A stretch of DNA of 64,000 bases from an uncultured Oscillospiraceae bacterium (GTDB lineage: Bacteria; Bacillota; Clostridia; Oscillospirales; Oscillospiraceae), in assembly GCA_910588135.1 (NCBI GenBank), contig CAJUOT010000010.1, positions 1 through 64,000 of the forward strand. The letters are read 5' to 3'. A model generated the notes under the pieces. That model saw nothing but the letters and a program-made list of their open reading frames with translations. It had not been told where the DNA came from and did not search any database. Below, in pieces: positions 34,681-43,007 of the stretch (positions are counted from its first letter, which is position 1; the number at the start of each line of letters is the position of its first letter). A program made the translations under genes and the position numbers.

Positions 34681-35664
34681 TCATTTCGCCCTTTTGAGGA
34701 TTGTCAACAGCGTTCTGGAAAACTTCTCATCATCCGTACTCAGGCAGACCAGGCAGTTAGCAGGCTGTGCGCAGCTTCTTCTGTCCAGAACGGACTGCCC
34801 GTCGGACGCACCGCCGCCGAAGGCAATCTCCACATGCCCGCGTTGGCTTTTGGTGATTACGGAGGGATCAAGCAGGTAGATAATGCACAGCGCGTCGTGC
34901 ATCGAGGCGCTGTCCGGCTTGAACAGGGGCTGAAAGGTGTTGTACGCCTTGATGCGCTCCTCCGTGATCTGCGCCACAAAGCTGCCCACCAGGGTATTCC
35001 AGCTGCGCATTTCGGCCACATCCCCTGCCGAGAGCACAGCGTGGTGCGTGGCGTCCAGGGGGATCAGTATGATGTCTGCGCCGCAGCCCAGCACAATCTG
35101 GGCGGCCTCCGGGTCCATGAAAAAGTTGAACTCCGCCGCGGAGGAAGAGTTCCGCTCCTCAAAGCCGCCCCCCATGATGACAATCTGCTCCACGTGCTCC
35201 ACAATGGAGGGGTCCGCCCTGAGCGCGGCGGCAAAATTTGTCTGAGGGCCCACCAGCACAAGGGTGATCCGCTCCCTGCTGCTTTTGAGCGTTTCCACCA
35301 GCCAGCACACCGCGTTGGTCTCCCTCTCCCGGATGGAGGCGGGTGGAAGCATATCGAATTCCTCCACATGGAAGGCAATGCAATCCCCGTTTTCGTCTAT
35401 GATGGACTCCTCATTGTCGCAGTATTTCCTGCGCGGGTCCAGATCCCGGACCAGCGGCCCCGCGCACCCCCGGACGACCGGTATTTCCGGCGCCAGCAGG
35501 CCCACTACCCGGAGGGTGTTGGCGGTCGTCTGCGGGAGCGGCAGGTTGCCGGCCACCGTTGTCACGCCGATCACCTCGAACTCCGGGGACAGGATGGCCG
35601 CCATCAGGGCAATGGCGTCGTCCGTGCCAGTGTCCACGTCCAGAATCAATTTCCTTTTTTTCAT
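34681..35664 (-). CDS. Nucleoside hydrolase, canonical DxDxGxDD type
   Basis: The protein has 327 residues from ATG 35664. The N-terminal calcium site is complete: ILDVDTGTDDAIAL with D9, D11, D15 and D16. MGGGFEERNSSSAAEFNFFMDPEAAQIV (about 180-205) and the late aspartate in SMHDALCII complete the IunH/RihC pattern. It is predicted to cleave the N-glycosidic bond of nucleosides. It lies between a degenerate paralogue and the permease genes in one operon. Confidence 0.9.
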   Translation of the reverse strand: MKKRKLILDVDTGTDDAIALMAAILSPEFEVIGVTTVAGNLPLPQTTANTLRVVGLLAPEIPVVRGCAGPLVRDLDPRRKYCDNEESIIDENGDCIAFHVEEFDMLPPASIRERETNAVCWLVETLKSSRERITLVLVGPQTNFAAALRADPSIVEHVEQIVIMGGGFEERNSSSAAEFNFFMDPEAAQIVLGCGADIILIPLDATHHAVLSAGDVAEMRSWNTLVGSFVAQITEERIKAYNTFQPLFKPDSASMHDALCIIYLLDPSVITKSQRGHVEIAFGGGASDGQSVLDRRSCAQPANCLVCLSTDDEKFSRTLLTILKRAK

Positions 35665-35701
35665 AAAGCCCCCCTCTTGTCCGCCCAGTCGTCTTTCTCC
35701 C

Positions 35702-36631
35702 TCAGGCTTCCGCCGCAAGTGAGCGCAGCGTGCTCAAATACTGCTCTTCATCCGCCTCAAACGCAGTCTTGCAGTTGTAGTCCTCAAAGATTCGCCGCGT
35801 GTCAAACACGGTTTGGCCGTCGGCATAGCCTCCGCTGAAATCCACATCCACACTGTAGGGAAGCGTTCCCCGCAGCACCTTCGAATTGCACAGCGCGCAC
35901 ACACCCACCAGCGCCGGAAGCGGGACCGCTCCGCCGTCCCGGGTAAAAAGCAGTTCCAGCAGACGTCCGGCCAGCGCCCCCCGCCCCCCCGGCGGAAAGG
36001 CTTGGGAGAGCGGCTCCCAATCCATCAGCACACTGTATGCGCAGTCAAGGGGCACCAGCGTCTTTGGGCAGGAGCATCCCATGACAATCGCCGCGGCCTC
36101 CGGGTCGCATCGTATATTGAACTCTGCACAGGGGGTTGCGTCCGCATACCGGTGCCCGCCCCCAACGATCAGGATCTCCCGAATATGTTCCACGATTTGC
36201 GGCCGGAGCCGGAGGGCCAGCGCCAGATCAGTCAGCGGCCCCAGGGTCAGAACGGTGATCTTTTCCCCGCTTTTCGAAAGCGTCTCCGCCAGCCAGAGGA
36301 CGCCGCCGCTTGGGGCAGGCGGCGCCGGGTCCGGGCTGGACAGCTCATCGGGGAGCCGCCCAAAGGCGGGCCCCTTTCGGGCGGAAGGCTCCCAGCTTTT
36401 GCGCAGCGGGGAGATGTCGGCGACCATCGCGCAGTCTGTCCCGCAGAATACGGGAACACTGCGGCGCAGACGCGCCATAACGCACGCCGCGTTTTCCGCG
36501 GATATCCTCGGCTGCACACGACCGTTGCCCGCCACAATCCCCAGAAGCTCCCACTGCTTTGACCCGGCCAGCAGCGCCAACGCCGCCGCGGCCTCCCACT
36601 CCACATCCGCACAAAGTATCAGCTTTTCCAT
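35702..36631 (-). CDS. Nucleoside hydrolase-fold protein with degenerate metal site
   Basis: The protein has 309 residues from ATG 36631. It aligns along its length with the IunH fold (GGGHRYADATPCAEFNIRCDPEAAAIVM is the family core). The N-terminal metal site DxDxGxDD is changed: against the next gene D9, G13, D15, D16 become C7, E11, E13, A14 (LILCADVEWEAAAAL). The late HD of the family is also missing (PLPALVGVC in that place). Normal hydrolase chemistry is therefore unlikely. It may be inactive, a partner for the intact paralogue, or act on another substrate. The reading frame and operon position are intact, so it is not an ordinary decaying gene. Confidence 0.75.
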   Translation of the reverse strand: MEKLILCADVEWEAAAALALLAGSKQWELLGIVAGNGRVQPRISAENAACVMARLRRSVPVFCGTDCAMVADISPLRKSWEPSARKGPAFGRLPDELSSPDPAPPAPSGGVLWLAETLSKSGEKITVLTLGPLTDLALALRLRPQIVEHIREILIVGGGHRYADATPCAEFNIRCDPEAAAIVMGCSCPKTLVPLDCAYSVLMDWEPLSQAFPPGGRGALAGRLLELLFTRDGGAVPLPALVGVCALCNSKVLRGTLPYSVDVDFSGGYADGQTVFDTRRIFEDYNCKTAFEADEEQYLSTLRSLAAEA

Positions 36632-36689
36632 TGACAGGTTTCCCCCCTTCCCGCCGGACAGGAGTCCCTTCTCCTCATCACGGCAGGCT

Positions 36690-38012
36690 TTACCGGTACT
36701 TTTTGAACGCCGTCTCAATTTGATCCACCGCGCTCTCCAGCGTCTCCCGCACGTCTGCGCCGTTGGAAATGTCCTCCATGGCGGTCCCCACAATGTTCTC
36801 GTACTCCGTATACCCAGGGGTCACGGGGCGGGAAACACCGGTATTCAGCGCCTCATATGCCTGAAGGCGCATGACCTCGGTGGTAAAGTCGTCTGATGCC
36901 GGCTCATTGATCAGGCGGTCCAGTTGGTGGGTTGTGGCCGGCAGGGCCGGGAAGTTTTCCATGAGCATATCATGGCCCGCCCCGATGGTCATATAGCGGA
37001 TATACTGGGTGGCGGCGTCCACGTTTTTCGCCTTCGCGGGAATCCCGTAGTGCCAGCTTCCTGTGGGCGTGGCTGGCTCGTGCCCCTCGAAACAGGGGTG
37101 GGGCGCGTAGCCAAAGTTTTCGATGCCGGCTTCCTTCAGCACGTCAATCACCCAGGAGCCGCCTATCATAAACGCCACCTTCCCGCTGGAGAAATTGCTC
37201 AGGACCTCGTCCGCAGTAATGCCCCGGAGGGAAATGCCGTCGCTGAAAGCCTGCTGGTACACTGTCATGGCCTCCACCCAGGCCGGGGAATCCAAAATAC
37301 CGCGCACCGTCAGGCCATCGTCGCCGATTGAGGGTGCGCCCAGGCCGTTTGGCATACACAGGATCTGATAAGGCCGGTTCACCTGTTCAAACATGAACCC
37401 GGAGACCGCCTTGGACCCATCCGGGTCCACCGCCGCCTGCACCTGCGCTGCCAGCTCGTAGAGCTCCTCATAGGTCAGCCTGTCCTCCAGGGCCGGGGAG
37501 GGATAGGAAACACCCGCCTCATCCAGCAGGGTTTTGTTATAATACAGAACCTGGGAGGAGGTCTCCATGGGAGGCGCCATCAGCCTGCCGTCCCAAGTGC
37601 CCGCCGTCAGGGAGCTGTCGATGAACATCTCCTTTTCCGCGCTGGTATAGGCATCGTCCATGGACAGCAGGTATTCCCGCTGTGTGTAGGCCGCCACCAT
37701 GGGCACGTCCACATGGATGACGTCATAGTCGCTGCTGCCGGAACCCAGCTTTACCTCCACCAGCTCAAAGAATTGGTCAAAGGGGTAGTACTCCATGTTT
37801 ACTTTGATACCGGTCTCCTTTGTAAAGGCATCGTTCACCTCATAGAGATAATCCGCCCACACGTCCGAGTAGAACAGGCAGGTGATGGCCTTCCCGCCGG
37901 TGTCTTCCGTCTGATCGCCGCCTGGCTTGTTCTCGCCTTTGGTTGAGCACGCGCACAGCAAAACCGTCAACCCAAACGCCAGCACCAGGGACATAGCTCT
38001 TTTCGACCTCAT
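36690..38012 (-). CDS. ABC transporter substrate-binding lipoprotein (family 1)
   Basis: The protein has 440 residues. A lipoprotein signal peptide ends in LCAC with the acylated cysteine at 22. The mature part is a type I/CUT1 extracellular solute-binding protein: FYSDVWADYLYEVNDAFTKETGIKV, then VEVKLGSGSSDYDVIHVD, and the late SGKVAFMIGGSWVIDVL. It captures the cargo outside the membrane and hands it to the MalF/MalG-type permeases encoded two genes downstream. AAAGGAGG precedes ATG 38012. The cargo is inferred from context only. Confidence 0.92.
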   Translation of the reverse strand: MRSKRAMSLVLAFGLTVLLCACSTKGENKPGGDQTEDTGGKAITCLFYSDVWADYLYEVNDAFTKETGIKVNMEYYPFDQFFELVEVKLGSGSSDYDVIHVDVPMVAAYTQREYLLSMDDAYTSAEKEMFIDSSLTAGTWDGRLMAPPMETSSQVLYYNKTLLDEAGVSYPSPALEDRLTYEELYELAAQVQAAVDPDGSKAVSGFMFEQVNRPYQILCMPNGLGAPSIGDDGLTVRGILDSPAWVEAMTVYQQAFSDGISLRGITADEVLSNFSSGKVAFMIGGSWVIDVLKEAGIENFGYAPHPCFEGHEPATPTGSWHYGIPAKAKNVDAATQYIRYMTIGAGHDMLMENFPALPATTHQLDRLINEPASDDFTTEVMRLQAYEALNTGVSRPVTPGYTEYENIVGTAMEDISNGADVRETLESAVDQIETAFKKYR

Positions 38013-38029
38013 GGCAGCTCCTCCTTTTC

Positions 38030-38043
38030 AATAACCGGTTGTT
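38030..38043 (-). promoter_or_regulatory. Palindrome before the solute-binding protein gene
   Basis: AATAACCGGTTGTT is centred on CCGG and lies just upstream of the ribosome site, inside the 46-base gap after the regulator gene. It resembles the CG-centred half-site symmetry of LacI operators and could also be an RNA processing or internal regulatory site. Confidence 0.35.
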
Positions 38044-38058
38044 TTGTGTTCCTCGTGG

Positions 38059-39978
38059 TCAGCTTGTGATTTTATCTGCATAAAGGCGCATCGTCATGCG
38101 GTCTGGAAGCGCCGGCTGCACGCCTTGGCGGGTTACCGTAATTCCAGCTGCGTATGTGGCAAAACGGATTGCGTGGTGCAGGTCATTTGCCTCCGTGAGG
38201 GCGACTACCAGCGCGCTGATAAACGAGTCTGCAGCGCCGGTGGTATCTACGGGCTGGAAATCCGCAGCAGGGAAATAAACGGTCTCCGATTTCGAGCACA
38301 GCATTGCGCCATTTTCCCCCAGTGTGACGATGACGTGCTGCACCCCCTGGGACAGAAAATGCCGGGCTTTTTCTTCCAGCGTGATTCCCTGGTCCGGCAG
38401 CAGATAGTTGATCTCCTTCTCATTGGGAATCAGCAGGTACAGCCCATCCAGGACCTGCGGCGAAATTTCCGCTACTGCCGACGGTTTGAGCACAATGCGC
38501 ACCCCATGCTGCCGGGCTGTTTTCACCACGGCATATACGGTCTCCGGAAGGGTCTCCGTAGAGATGAGGCAGTATTCCGCATCCTGAAACAGGCTGGCGC
38601 TCTGACGGATATGCATCGGTGAAAGCTTCCGGTTTGCGCCGGGGTACACCACAATCGTGCTCTCGCCGGAGCTTGCCACATGGATATAGGCTTTTCCGGT
38701 GGCGCAGTCATCTTCAATGGTCACGCCATCCAGGTTGACGTTGTTCTCATAGAGCGATTGATACAGCTGCTTTCCCTCGCGGTCATTCCCCAGCCGGCCG
38801 ATCATGTAGACGTTTCCCCCCAGCTTTCCCACGCCGGCGGCCTGGTTTGCCCCCTTTCCGCCGGGAATTTCCGCAATCAGGGGCGAGAGGACAGTTTCCC
38901 CAGGCTGGGGAAAGCCGGGCACGTGGATCATAATGTCCATGTTCAGGCTCCCCACCACCACCACCTTGCTTTTTGTGGGAAAGCTTTCCCGGGGGGCGGA
39001 GAGGCTGCTGCCCAAAATAAAGGAATGGTCCCCCAGGGATTCCACATCGGAGGGGGCGCCCCCCCGCTCGATGGTGTCAATCACGGCCTGCGCGGCCCGG
39101 GCACCCAGGCCTGAGGCGGAGATATGCACAACGCTTAGATTAGGGTGGAGCAGGGCATGGGACCGGCCGGAGGCAAGGCCCACCAGCGATATGTCGTCCG
39201 GGATGGCTGTTCCATAGGACTCGGCCGCCAGGTATGCCCCCTTGGCGATCTCCTCATTCTGGCAAAGGACGGCCGTAGCCCCGAGATGGCTCAGCTGCTG
39301 GAAGCCCATCTGCCCGCCCTCAATGCCTGAGCGGGCGTCATAAATATACTTTCTGTCAAACCGGATATCATTTTCATAGCAGAAATGGGTATACGCCTCC
39401 GCGATCTGCGTTCCCTGAAAGCTGTCCCGCTCCAAAATGCACCCAATTCTTGTATGGCCATAGGACAGCATCTGACGCAGCGCCAGATCCGCCGCGGCCA
39501 TATAGTCAATGTCAAGCCGGGGGAAGGAGGCCGCCTGGCCTGCGTTGAGGAGCATCACCGGAACGTGGAACTCTCTCAGAATATCCAGCGCCTCCTCCGG
39601 CAGCGCATGGGCCGCCAGCAGAAGCAGGGCGTTTATGTTTTTTGAGCCCAGGATATACAGTGCCTGGGTGAGGCGGTCCGGGGCGCCCTCATAGTTCATT
39701 ACCATGAGTGCGTAGCCGTAACTGCCAAGCGTCTGTTCAGCTCCGCGCATGACCGGGTCATAAACGGGGTCGGAAAAGTCAGCCAGCAGCGCCACGGTAT
39801 AGCTGTTCTGCGCTGTGCTGTTTTTAATGCTGGCATACGGGGTGTACTGGTATTCCTTGGCCAGACGCAGCACCCGCTGCCTGGTTTCCATGCTGATGCC
39901 GGAGTCCTTCCCATTCATGATTTTTGAAACGGTGGCTACCGAAACGCCAGCCACTTTGGCAAAATCCTTGATATTCAT
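38059..39978 (-). CDS. LacI-family transcriptional regulator fused to ribokinase
   Basis: One uninterrupted protein of 639 residues has two complete parts. Residues 1-48 are a LacI HTH (KDFAKVAGVSVATVSKIMNG) with hinge, and 60-325 a periplasmic-binding-protein-like sensor (GHTRIGCILERDS, GAYLAAESYG). From about 338 a full PfkB ribokinase follows: VVVGSLNMDIMIH, PGGKGANQAAG (372-382), and DTTGAADSF with catalytic D584 (the usual GAGD is GAAD). A stop or frameshift between the parts is not seen. It is the first gene of the operon, preceded by GGGAGG, a promoter and a palindrome, so it is probably autoregulated. It could sense ribose or a nucleoside and phosphorylate ribose. Confidence 0.92.
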   Translation of the reverse strand: MNIKDFAKVAGVSVATVSKIMNGKDSGISMETRQRVLRLAKEYQYTPYASIKNSTAQNSYTVALLADFSDPVYDPVMRGAEQTLGSYGYALMVMNYEGAPDRLTQALYILGSKNINALLLLAAHALPEEALDILREFHVPVMLLNAGQAASFPRLDIDYMAAADLALRQMLSYGHTRIGCILERDSFQGTQIAEAYTHFCYENDIRFDRKYIYDARSGIEGGQMGFQQLSHLGATAVLCQNEEIAKGAYLAAESYGTAIPDDISLVGLASGRSHALLHPNLSVVHISASGLGARAAQAVIDTIERGGAPSDVESLGDHSFILGSSLSAPRESFPTKSKVVVVGSLNMDIMIHVPGFPQPGETVLSPLIAEIPGGKGANQAAGVGKLGGNVYMIGRLGNDREGKQLYQSLYENNVNLDGVTIEDDCATGKAYIHVASSGESTIVVYPGANRKLSPMHIRQSASLFQDAEYCLISTETLPETVYAVVKTARQHGVRIVLKPSAVAEISPQVLDGLYLLIPNEKEINYLLPDQGITLEEKARHFLSQGVQHVIVTLGENGAMLCSKSETVYFPAADFQPVDTTGAADSFISALVVALTEANDLHHAIRFATYAAGITVTRQGVQPALPDRMTMRLYADKITS

Positions 39979-39998
39979 TGGGATTCCTCCCTCTCAAG

Positions 39999-40012
39999 AG
40001 AAAACATTTTCT
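39999..40012 (-). promoter_or_regulatory. Putative operator of the LacI-ribokinase regulator
   Basis: AGAAAACATTTTCT is a perfect 6-2-6 inverted repeat in the leader, about 16 bases after the -10 box. A second half-site like AAAATGG lies between it and the promoter. Size and position suit a LacI-family repressor. Confidence 0.6.
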
Positions 40013-40027
40013 TAAACCATTTTCTCT

Positions 40028-40056
40028 ATCATACACCACAACTTCACTTCTGTCAA
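40028..40056 (-). promoter_or_regulatory. Promoter of the nucleoside operon
   Basis: On the minus strand TTGACA (40051-40056) and TATGAT (40028-40033) are separated by exactly 17 bases, 50 bases before the start of the regulator gene. Confidence 0.85.
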
Positions 40057-40134
40057 CCATAAATTTTTGTGCAGTATATACAGGCTTCGGGCGTCGCATC
40101 TGGGCGGTGGCAAACAGGCGCTCTTTTCCTGCAT

Positions 40135-40172
40135 CAGAAAAGGCAGGCTGCTCCCGCAGCCTGCCTTTTCTG
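40135..40172 (-). terminator. Terminator after the GH13 gene
   Basis: A 17-bp perfect stem (CAGAAAAGGCAGGCTGC arm) with a TCCC loop lies 16 bases past the stop; A and T tracts lie in the stem ends on both sides. Confidence 0.88.
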
Positions 40173-40187
40173 GCCTGTTTTAAAATG

Positions 40188-41474
40188 TCAGTCCCGCCCG
40201 GTCTCCAGCACGATGGGCTGTCCGTGGCAGCTCAGCCGTCCCTCCCGGACCTCCACCAGCCCGCCGTCCAGCAGGTTCTCGTACCAGCCGTCCGGCTCGT
40301 CCACCGCCGCCAGGGCGCTGCCGCCCCGGACGCTGAACACTCCAGCCAGCCGCCGCCCTCCTTTGCGGTGGACGGCGTACAGCACATCCCCGGGCAGGGC
40401 CTTGACCTCATAGGAGCTGTCCGCCATCAGCGGGTGCTTTTTGAGCGCGCACAGCCGCTGGAACAGCTCCGGCCGGCCGGCGTCCGGCCAGTCCACCGGG
40501 TCCCGGTCAAAAAGGCTGGGCAGATGGGCGCAGCCCGCCTCCTGTCCGGCGTAGAGGAATCCTGTCCCCTTCTGGAAAAAGCTGAACGCCGTCCAGTTGA
40601 GCCGCGCCCCGGCCTCCGGAATGAGGAATGCTGTCCGGAGCTGGTCGTGGTTTTCCAGAAAGCGCAGCTTGCTGTAGCCGGCAGGGTAGATGACCTCCTG
40701 CTGGTTCACTGCCTCGGCATAGCGGCTCAACGGAATTTTGCCGTCCAGGTAATCCCGGAACAGGTGGTAAATATCATAGTCGTAGCAGATGTCGAAGGCC
40801 CCGTAGGCCTCGCAGTCGGACAGGCAGCCGAAGCCCGCGGCCCGCATGGCCGCGACAAAGCCCGGGTCCACCGTCTCCGCCAGCCAGATGCAGCCGGGGC
40901 GGACGGCCTCCACCGCCGCGCGGGCCTCCCGCCAGAATTCCAGCGGCACCAGGGAGGCCACGTCGCACCGGAACCCATCCACCATGGACGCCCAGTATTT
41001 CAGCGTGTCGGTCTGGTATTCCCACAGCCCCCGGTGGGCATAGTCCAGGTCGATGATGTCCGACCACTCCCCCACCCGGTTCCCAAAGGAGCCGTCCTCC
41101 CTGTGGTAGAACCATTCGGGGTGCTCCCCCGCCAGCACAGAGTCAGGAGCGGTGTGGTTGTACACCACGTCGATGATGCACTTCATCCCCAGCCCATGGA
41201 TGGCGTCCACCAGCCGGCGGAAGTCGTCCAGATCCCCGAACTCCGGATTCACCGCCCGGTAGTCCCGAATGGCGTAGGGGCTGCCCAAGGAGCCCTTTCT
41301 CGCCTTCACCCCCAGGGGGTGGATGGGCATCAGCCAGATGATGTCCACTCCCAGCGCCTTGATGCGGGGCAGGTCCCGCCGCACCCCCTCAAAGGTGCCC
41401 TCCGGGGTGTGGTTGCGCACAAAAACAGAGTAAATGGTCTGGCTTCGATAGGTTTTTCCGCTGCTTTCCGCCAT
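40188..41474 (-). CDS. Alpha-amylase family glycosidase (GH13)
   Basis: The predicted cytoplasmic enzyme has 428 residues without a signal peptide. GH13 signatures are DVVYNH (102-107), GFRCDVAS with nucleophile D171, general acid E200 in WLAETVD and FLENHDQ with D277. Length and the short C-terminal beta domain resemble intracellular maltogenic or oligosaccharide-acting GH13 enzymes rather than secreted amylases. It lies upstream of, and is transcribed in the same direction as, the nucleoside operon, but a strong terminator separates them. Confidence 0.9.
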   Translation of the reverse strand: MAESSGKTYRSQTIYSVFVRNHTPEGTFEGVRRDLPRIKALGVDIIWLMPIHPLGVKARKGSLGSPYAIRDYRAVNPEFGDLDDFRRLVDAIHGLGMKCIIDVVYNHTAPDSVLAGEHPEWFYHREDGSFGNRVGEWSDIIDLDYAHRGLWEYQTDTLKYWASMVDGFRCDVASLVPLEFWREARAAVEAVRPGCIWLAETVDPGFVAAMRAAGFGCLSDCEAYGAFDICYDYDIYHLFRDYLDGKIPLSRYAEAVNQQEVIYPAGYSKLRFLENHDQLRTAFLIPEAGARLNWTAFSFFQKGTGFLYAGQEAGCAHLPSLFDRDPVDWPDAGRPELFQRLCALKKHPLMADSSYEVKALPGDVLYAVHRKGGRRLAGVFSVRGGSALAAVDEPDGWYENLLDGGLVEVREGRLSCHGQPIVLETGRD

Positions 41475-41510
41475 GGCGGCATTCCTCCTGTCAACCCGGC
41501 GCCATGCGCC

Positions 41511-41993
41511 CTATTTGTGGTAATCCGAGCCCTCCTGGATTTTGAACGCCCGGTAGAGCTGCTCCAGCAGCATCACCCGGGCCAGATGGTGGGGAAAGGT
41601 CATGGGCGACATGGACAGCGTGGCCCACGCCCCCGCTTTGACGGAGGGATGCAGCCCGTAAGAGCCGCCGATGACAAACACCAGATGTTTGGCGGCGTTG
41701 TGGGTCCAGGTGGAGATCATGGCGGCCAGCTCCTCGCTGGAGCGCATCACCCCCTCGACGGCCAGCGCGATGACGCTGGAGTTGGGGGGGATCTTCGCCC
41801 GGATGGCCTCCCCCTCCTTTTCCAGCGCCGACTGGATCTCCCCCAGAGACGGATTTTTGGGCAGCCGCTGCTCCGCCAGCTCCACGATGTTCAGCTTGCA
41901 ATACCCCTTCAGCCGTTTGGCGTACTCCGCCGCCCCATCCTGATAGAATTTTTCCTTCAGCTTTCCCACGCAGATGAGCGTAACATCCACCAT
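41511..41993 (-). CDS. rlmH: 23S rRNA (pseudouridine1915-N3)-methyltransferase RlmH
   Basis: This SPOUT methyltransferase modifies pseudouridine 1915 in helix 69 of 23S rRNA. The protein has 160 residues from ATG 41993; normal length is 155-160. SPOUT knot motifs FVIGGSYGLHPSV and LSMSPMTFPHHLARVMLLEQLYRAF are complete, and the C-terminus ends SDYHK as in the family. It follows the WalJ-like gene on the same strand, as is common in Firmicutes. Confidence 0.97.
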   Translation of the reverse strand: MVDVTLICVGKLKEKFYQDGAAEYAKRLKGYCKLNIVELAEQRLPKNPSLGEIQSALEKEGEAIRAKIPPNSSVIALAVEGVMRSSEELAAMISTWTHNAAKHLVFVIGGSYGLHPSVKAGAWATLSMSPMTFPHHLARVMLLEQLYRAFKIQEGSDYHK

Positions 41994-42078
41994 TGTGCTC
42001 CCTCCCACTCACGCCCCGGCGGGCCGCTTTCCCCCCGTCTCAGGCGAGGTCCGCCTGCCGCTGCGGGGCTGCGCCCCG

Positions 42079-42864
42079 CTATACCTCAAACCATCCCGTC
42101 GCCTCATTGCGCGGCGCGGCGATCAGCTCCACGTCACGCTCCCCCAGCCCCAGCTCCCCCAGGGCCTTCCGGGCCGCCGCCAGCGCCAGCTCCGGGCGGT
42201 TGTTCTCCTGGGACAGGTGGGCCAGCACCACCCGCCGCGCCCCCCGCTGCGCCGCCCAGGCCGCCAGCTCCGCCCCCATCTCGTTGGACAGGTGCCCCCG
42301 GGTCCCCCGGATGCGCTCCTTCAAATAGTAGGGATAGGGCCCGGTGCGCAGCAGCTCCGGGTCATAGTTGAACTCGCCGATGAGGGTGCCGGCTCCCGCC
42401 GCCCCCTCCCAGGCCCCTGGGGTGACCACCCCGGTGTCGGTGCACAGCGCCAGCTTCCGCCTGCCGTCGGCGACGCAGTACCCCACCGGGCAGGCGCAGT
42501 CGTGGCTGTTGGCGAAGGCGCCCACCTCCAGCCCCCCCAGGGCAAAGCGCTGCCCCGGCTCGAACACCCGGAACCGCTCGGCCAGGCCGCCCCACTTCGC
42601 GCACAGGGCGAAAGCCGTGGGCTCCGCCGTATACAGCGGCGCGTCCACCTGCCTGCACAGCACGGGCAGGCCGTTCACGTGGTCGGCGTGCTCATGGGTG
42701 AGCAGAATCCCGGACAGGTGCCGGGGCTCAACTCCCAGCGCCCGCAGGCCCTGGGTGATCCGCCGGGCCGATATGCCCGCGTCGATGAGGATATGTACCC
42801 GCCCGTCGCTCACTACCGCGCAGTTGCCCGACGAACCGCTGGCCAGCGTGGCCGCCCTCAGCAT
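42079..42864 (-). CDS. MBL-fold metallohydrolase, WalJ/YycJ type
   Basis: The protein has 261 residues. Metal-binding HEHADH is in TLASGSSGNCAVV...ILLTHEHADHVNGL, with further ligands in NSHDCACP, CTDTG and VVLAHLSQENN. The TLASGSSGN opening is characteristic of YycJ/WalJ, a probable nuclease linked to DNA repair and cell-wall control in Firmicutes. It is encoded before rlmH, as in Bacillus. Confidence 0.92.
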   Translation of the reverse strand: MLRAATLASGSSGNCAVVSDGRVHILIDAGISARRITQGLRALGVEPRHLSGILLTHEHADHVNGLPVLCRQVDAPLYTAEPTAFALCAKWGGLAERFRVFEPGQRFALGGLEVGAFANSHDCACPVGYCVADGRRKLALCTDTGVVTPGAWEGAAGAGTLIGEFNYDPELLRTGPYPYYLKERIRGTRGHLSNEMGAELAAWAAQRGARRVVLAHLSQENNRPELALAAARKALGELGLGERDVELIAAPRNEATGWFEV

Positions 42865-42892
42865 ACCATCCCTCTTCTCCTCCCCGCAAATA

Positions 42893-42921
42893 CGCCGGAA
42901 AGGACACAGCCCTTTCCGGCG
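42893..42921 (-). terminator. Terminator after murA
   Basis: CGCCGGAAAGG pairs with CCTTTCCGGCG around a short loop, 87-115 bases past the murA stop. Confidence 0.75.
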
Positions 42922-43007
42922 AAATCATAAACTATTGCGCTTGTCCCCGCGCCGTTCTCTATTCACGCCGCGCAGGCGGCCGCTTTCGCTCCGCTCCAAG
43001 CTCCCTG

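Noticed and set aside
33709..35838. 709-codon frame on the plus strand in the nucleoside operon
   Set aside because: Runs antisense across parts of three genes, crosses the intergenic gaps and has no ribosome site or domain.
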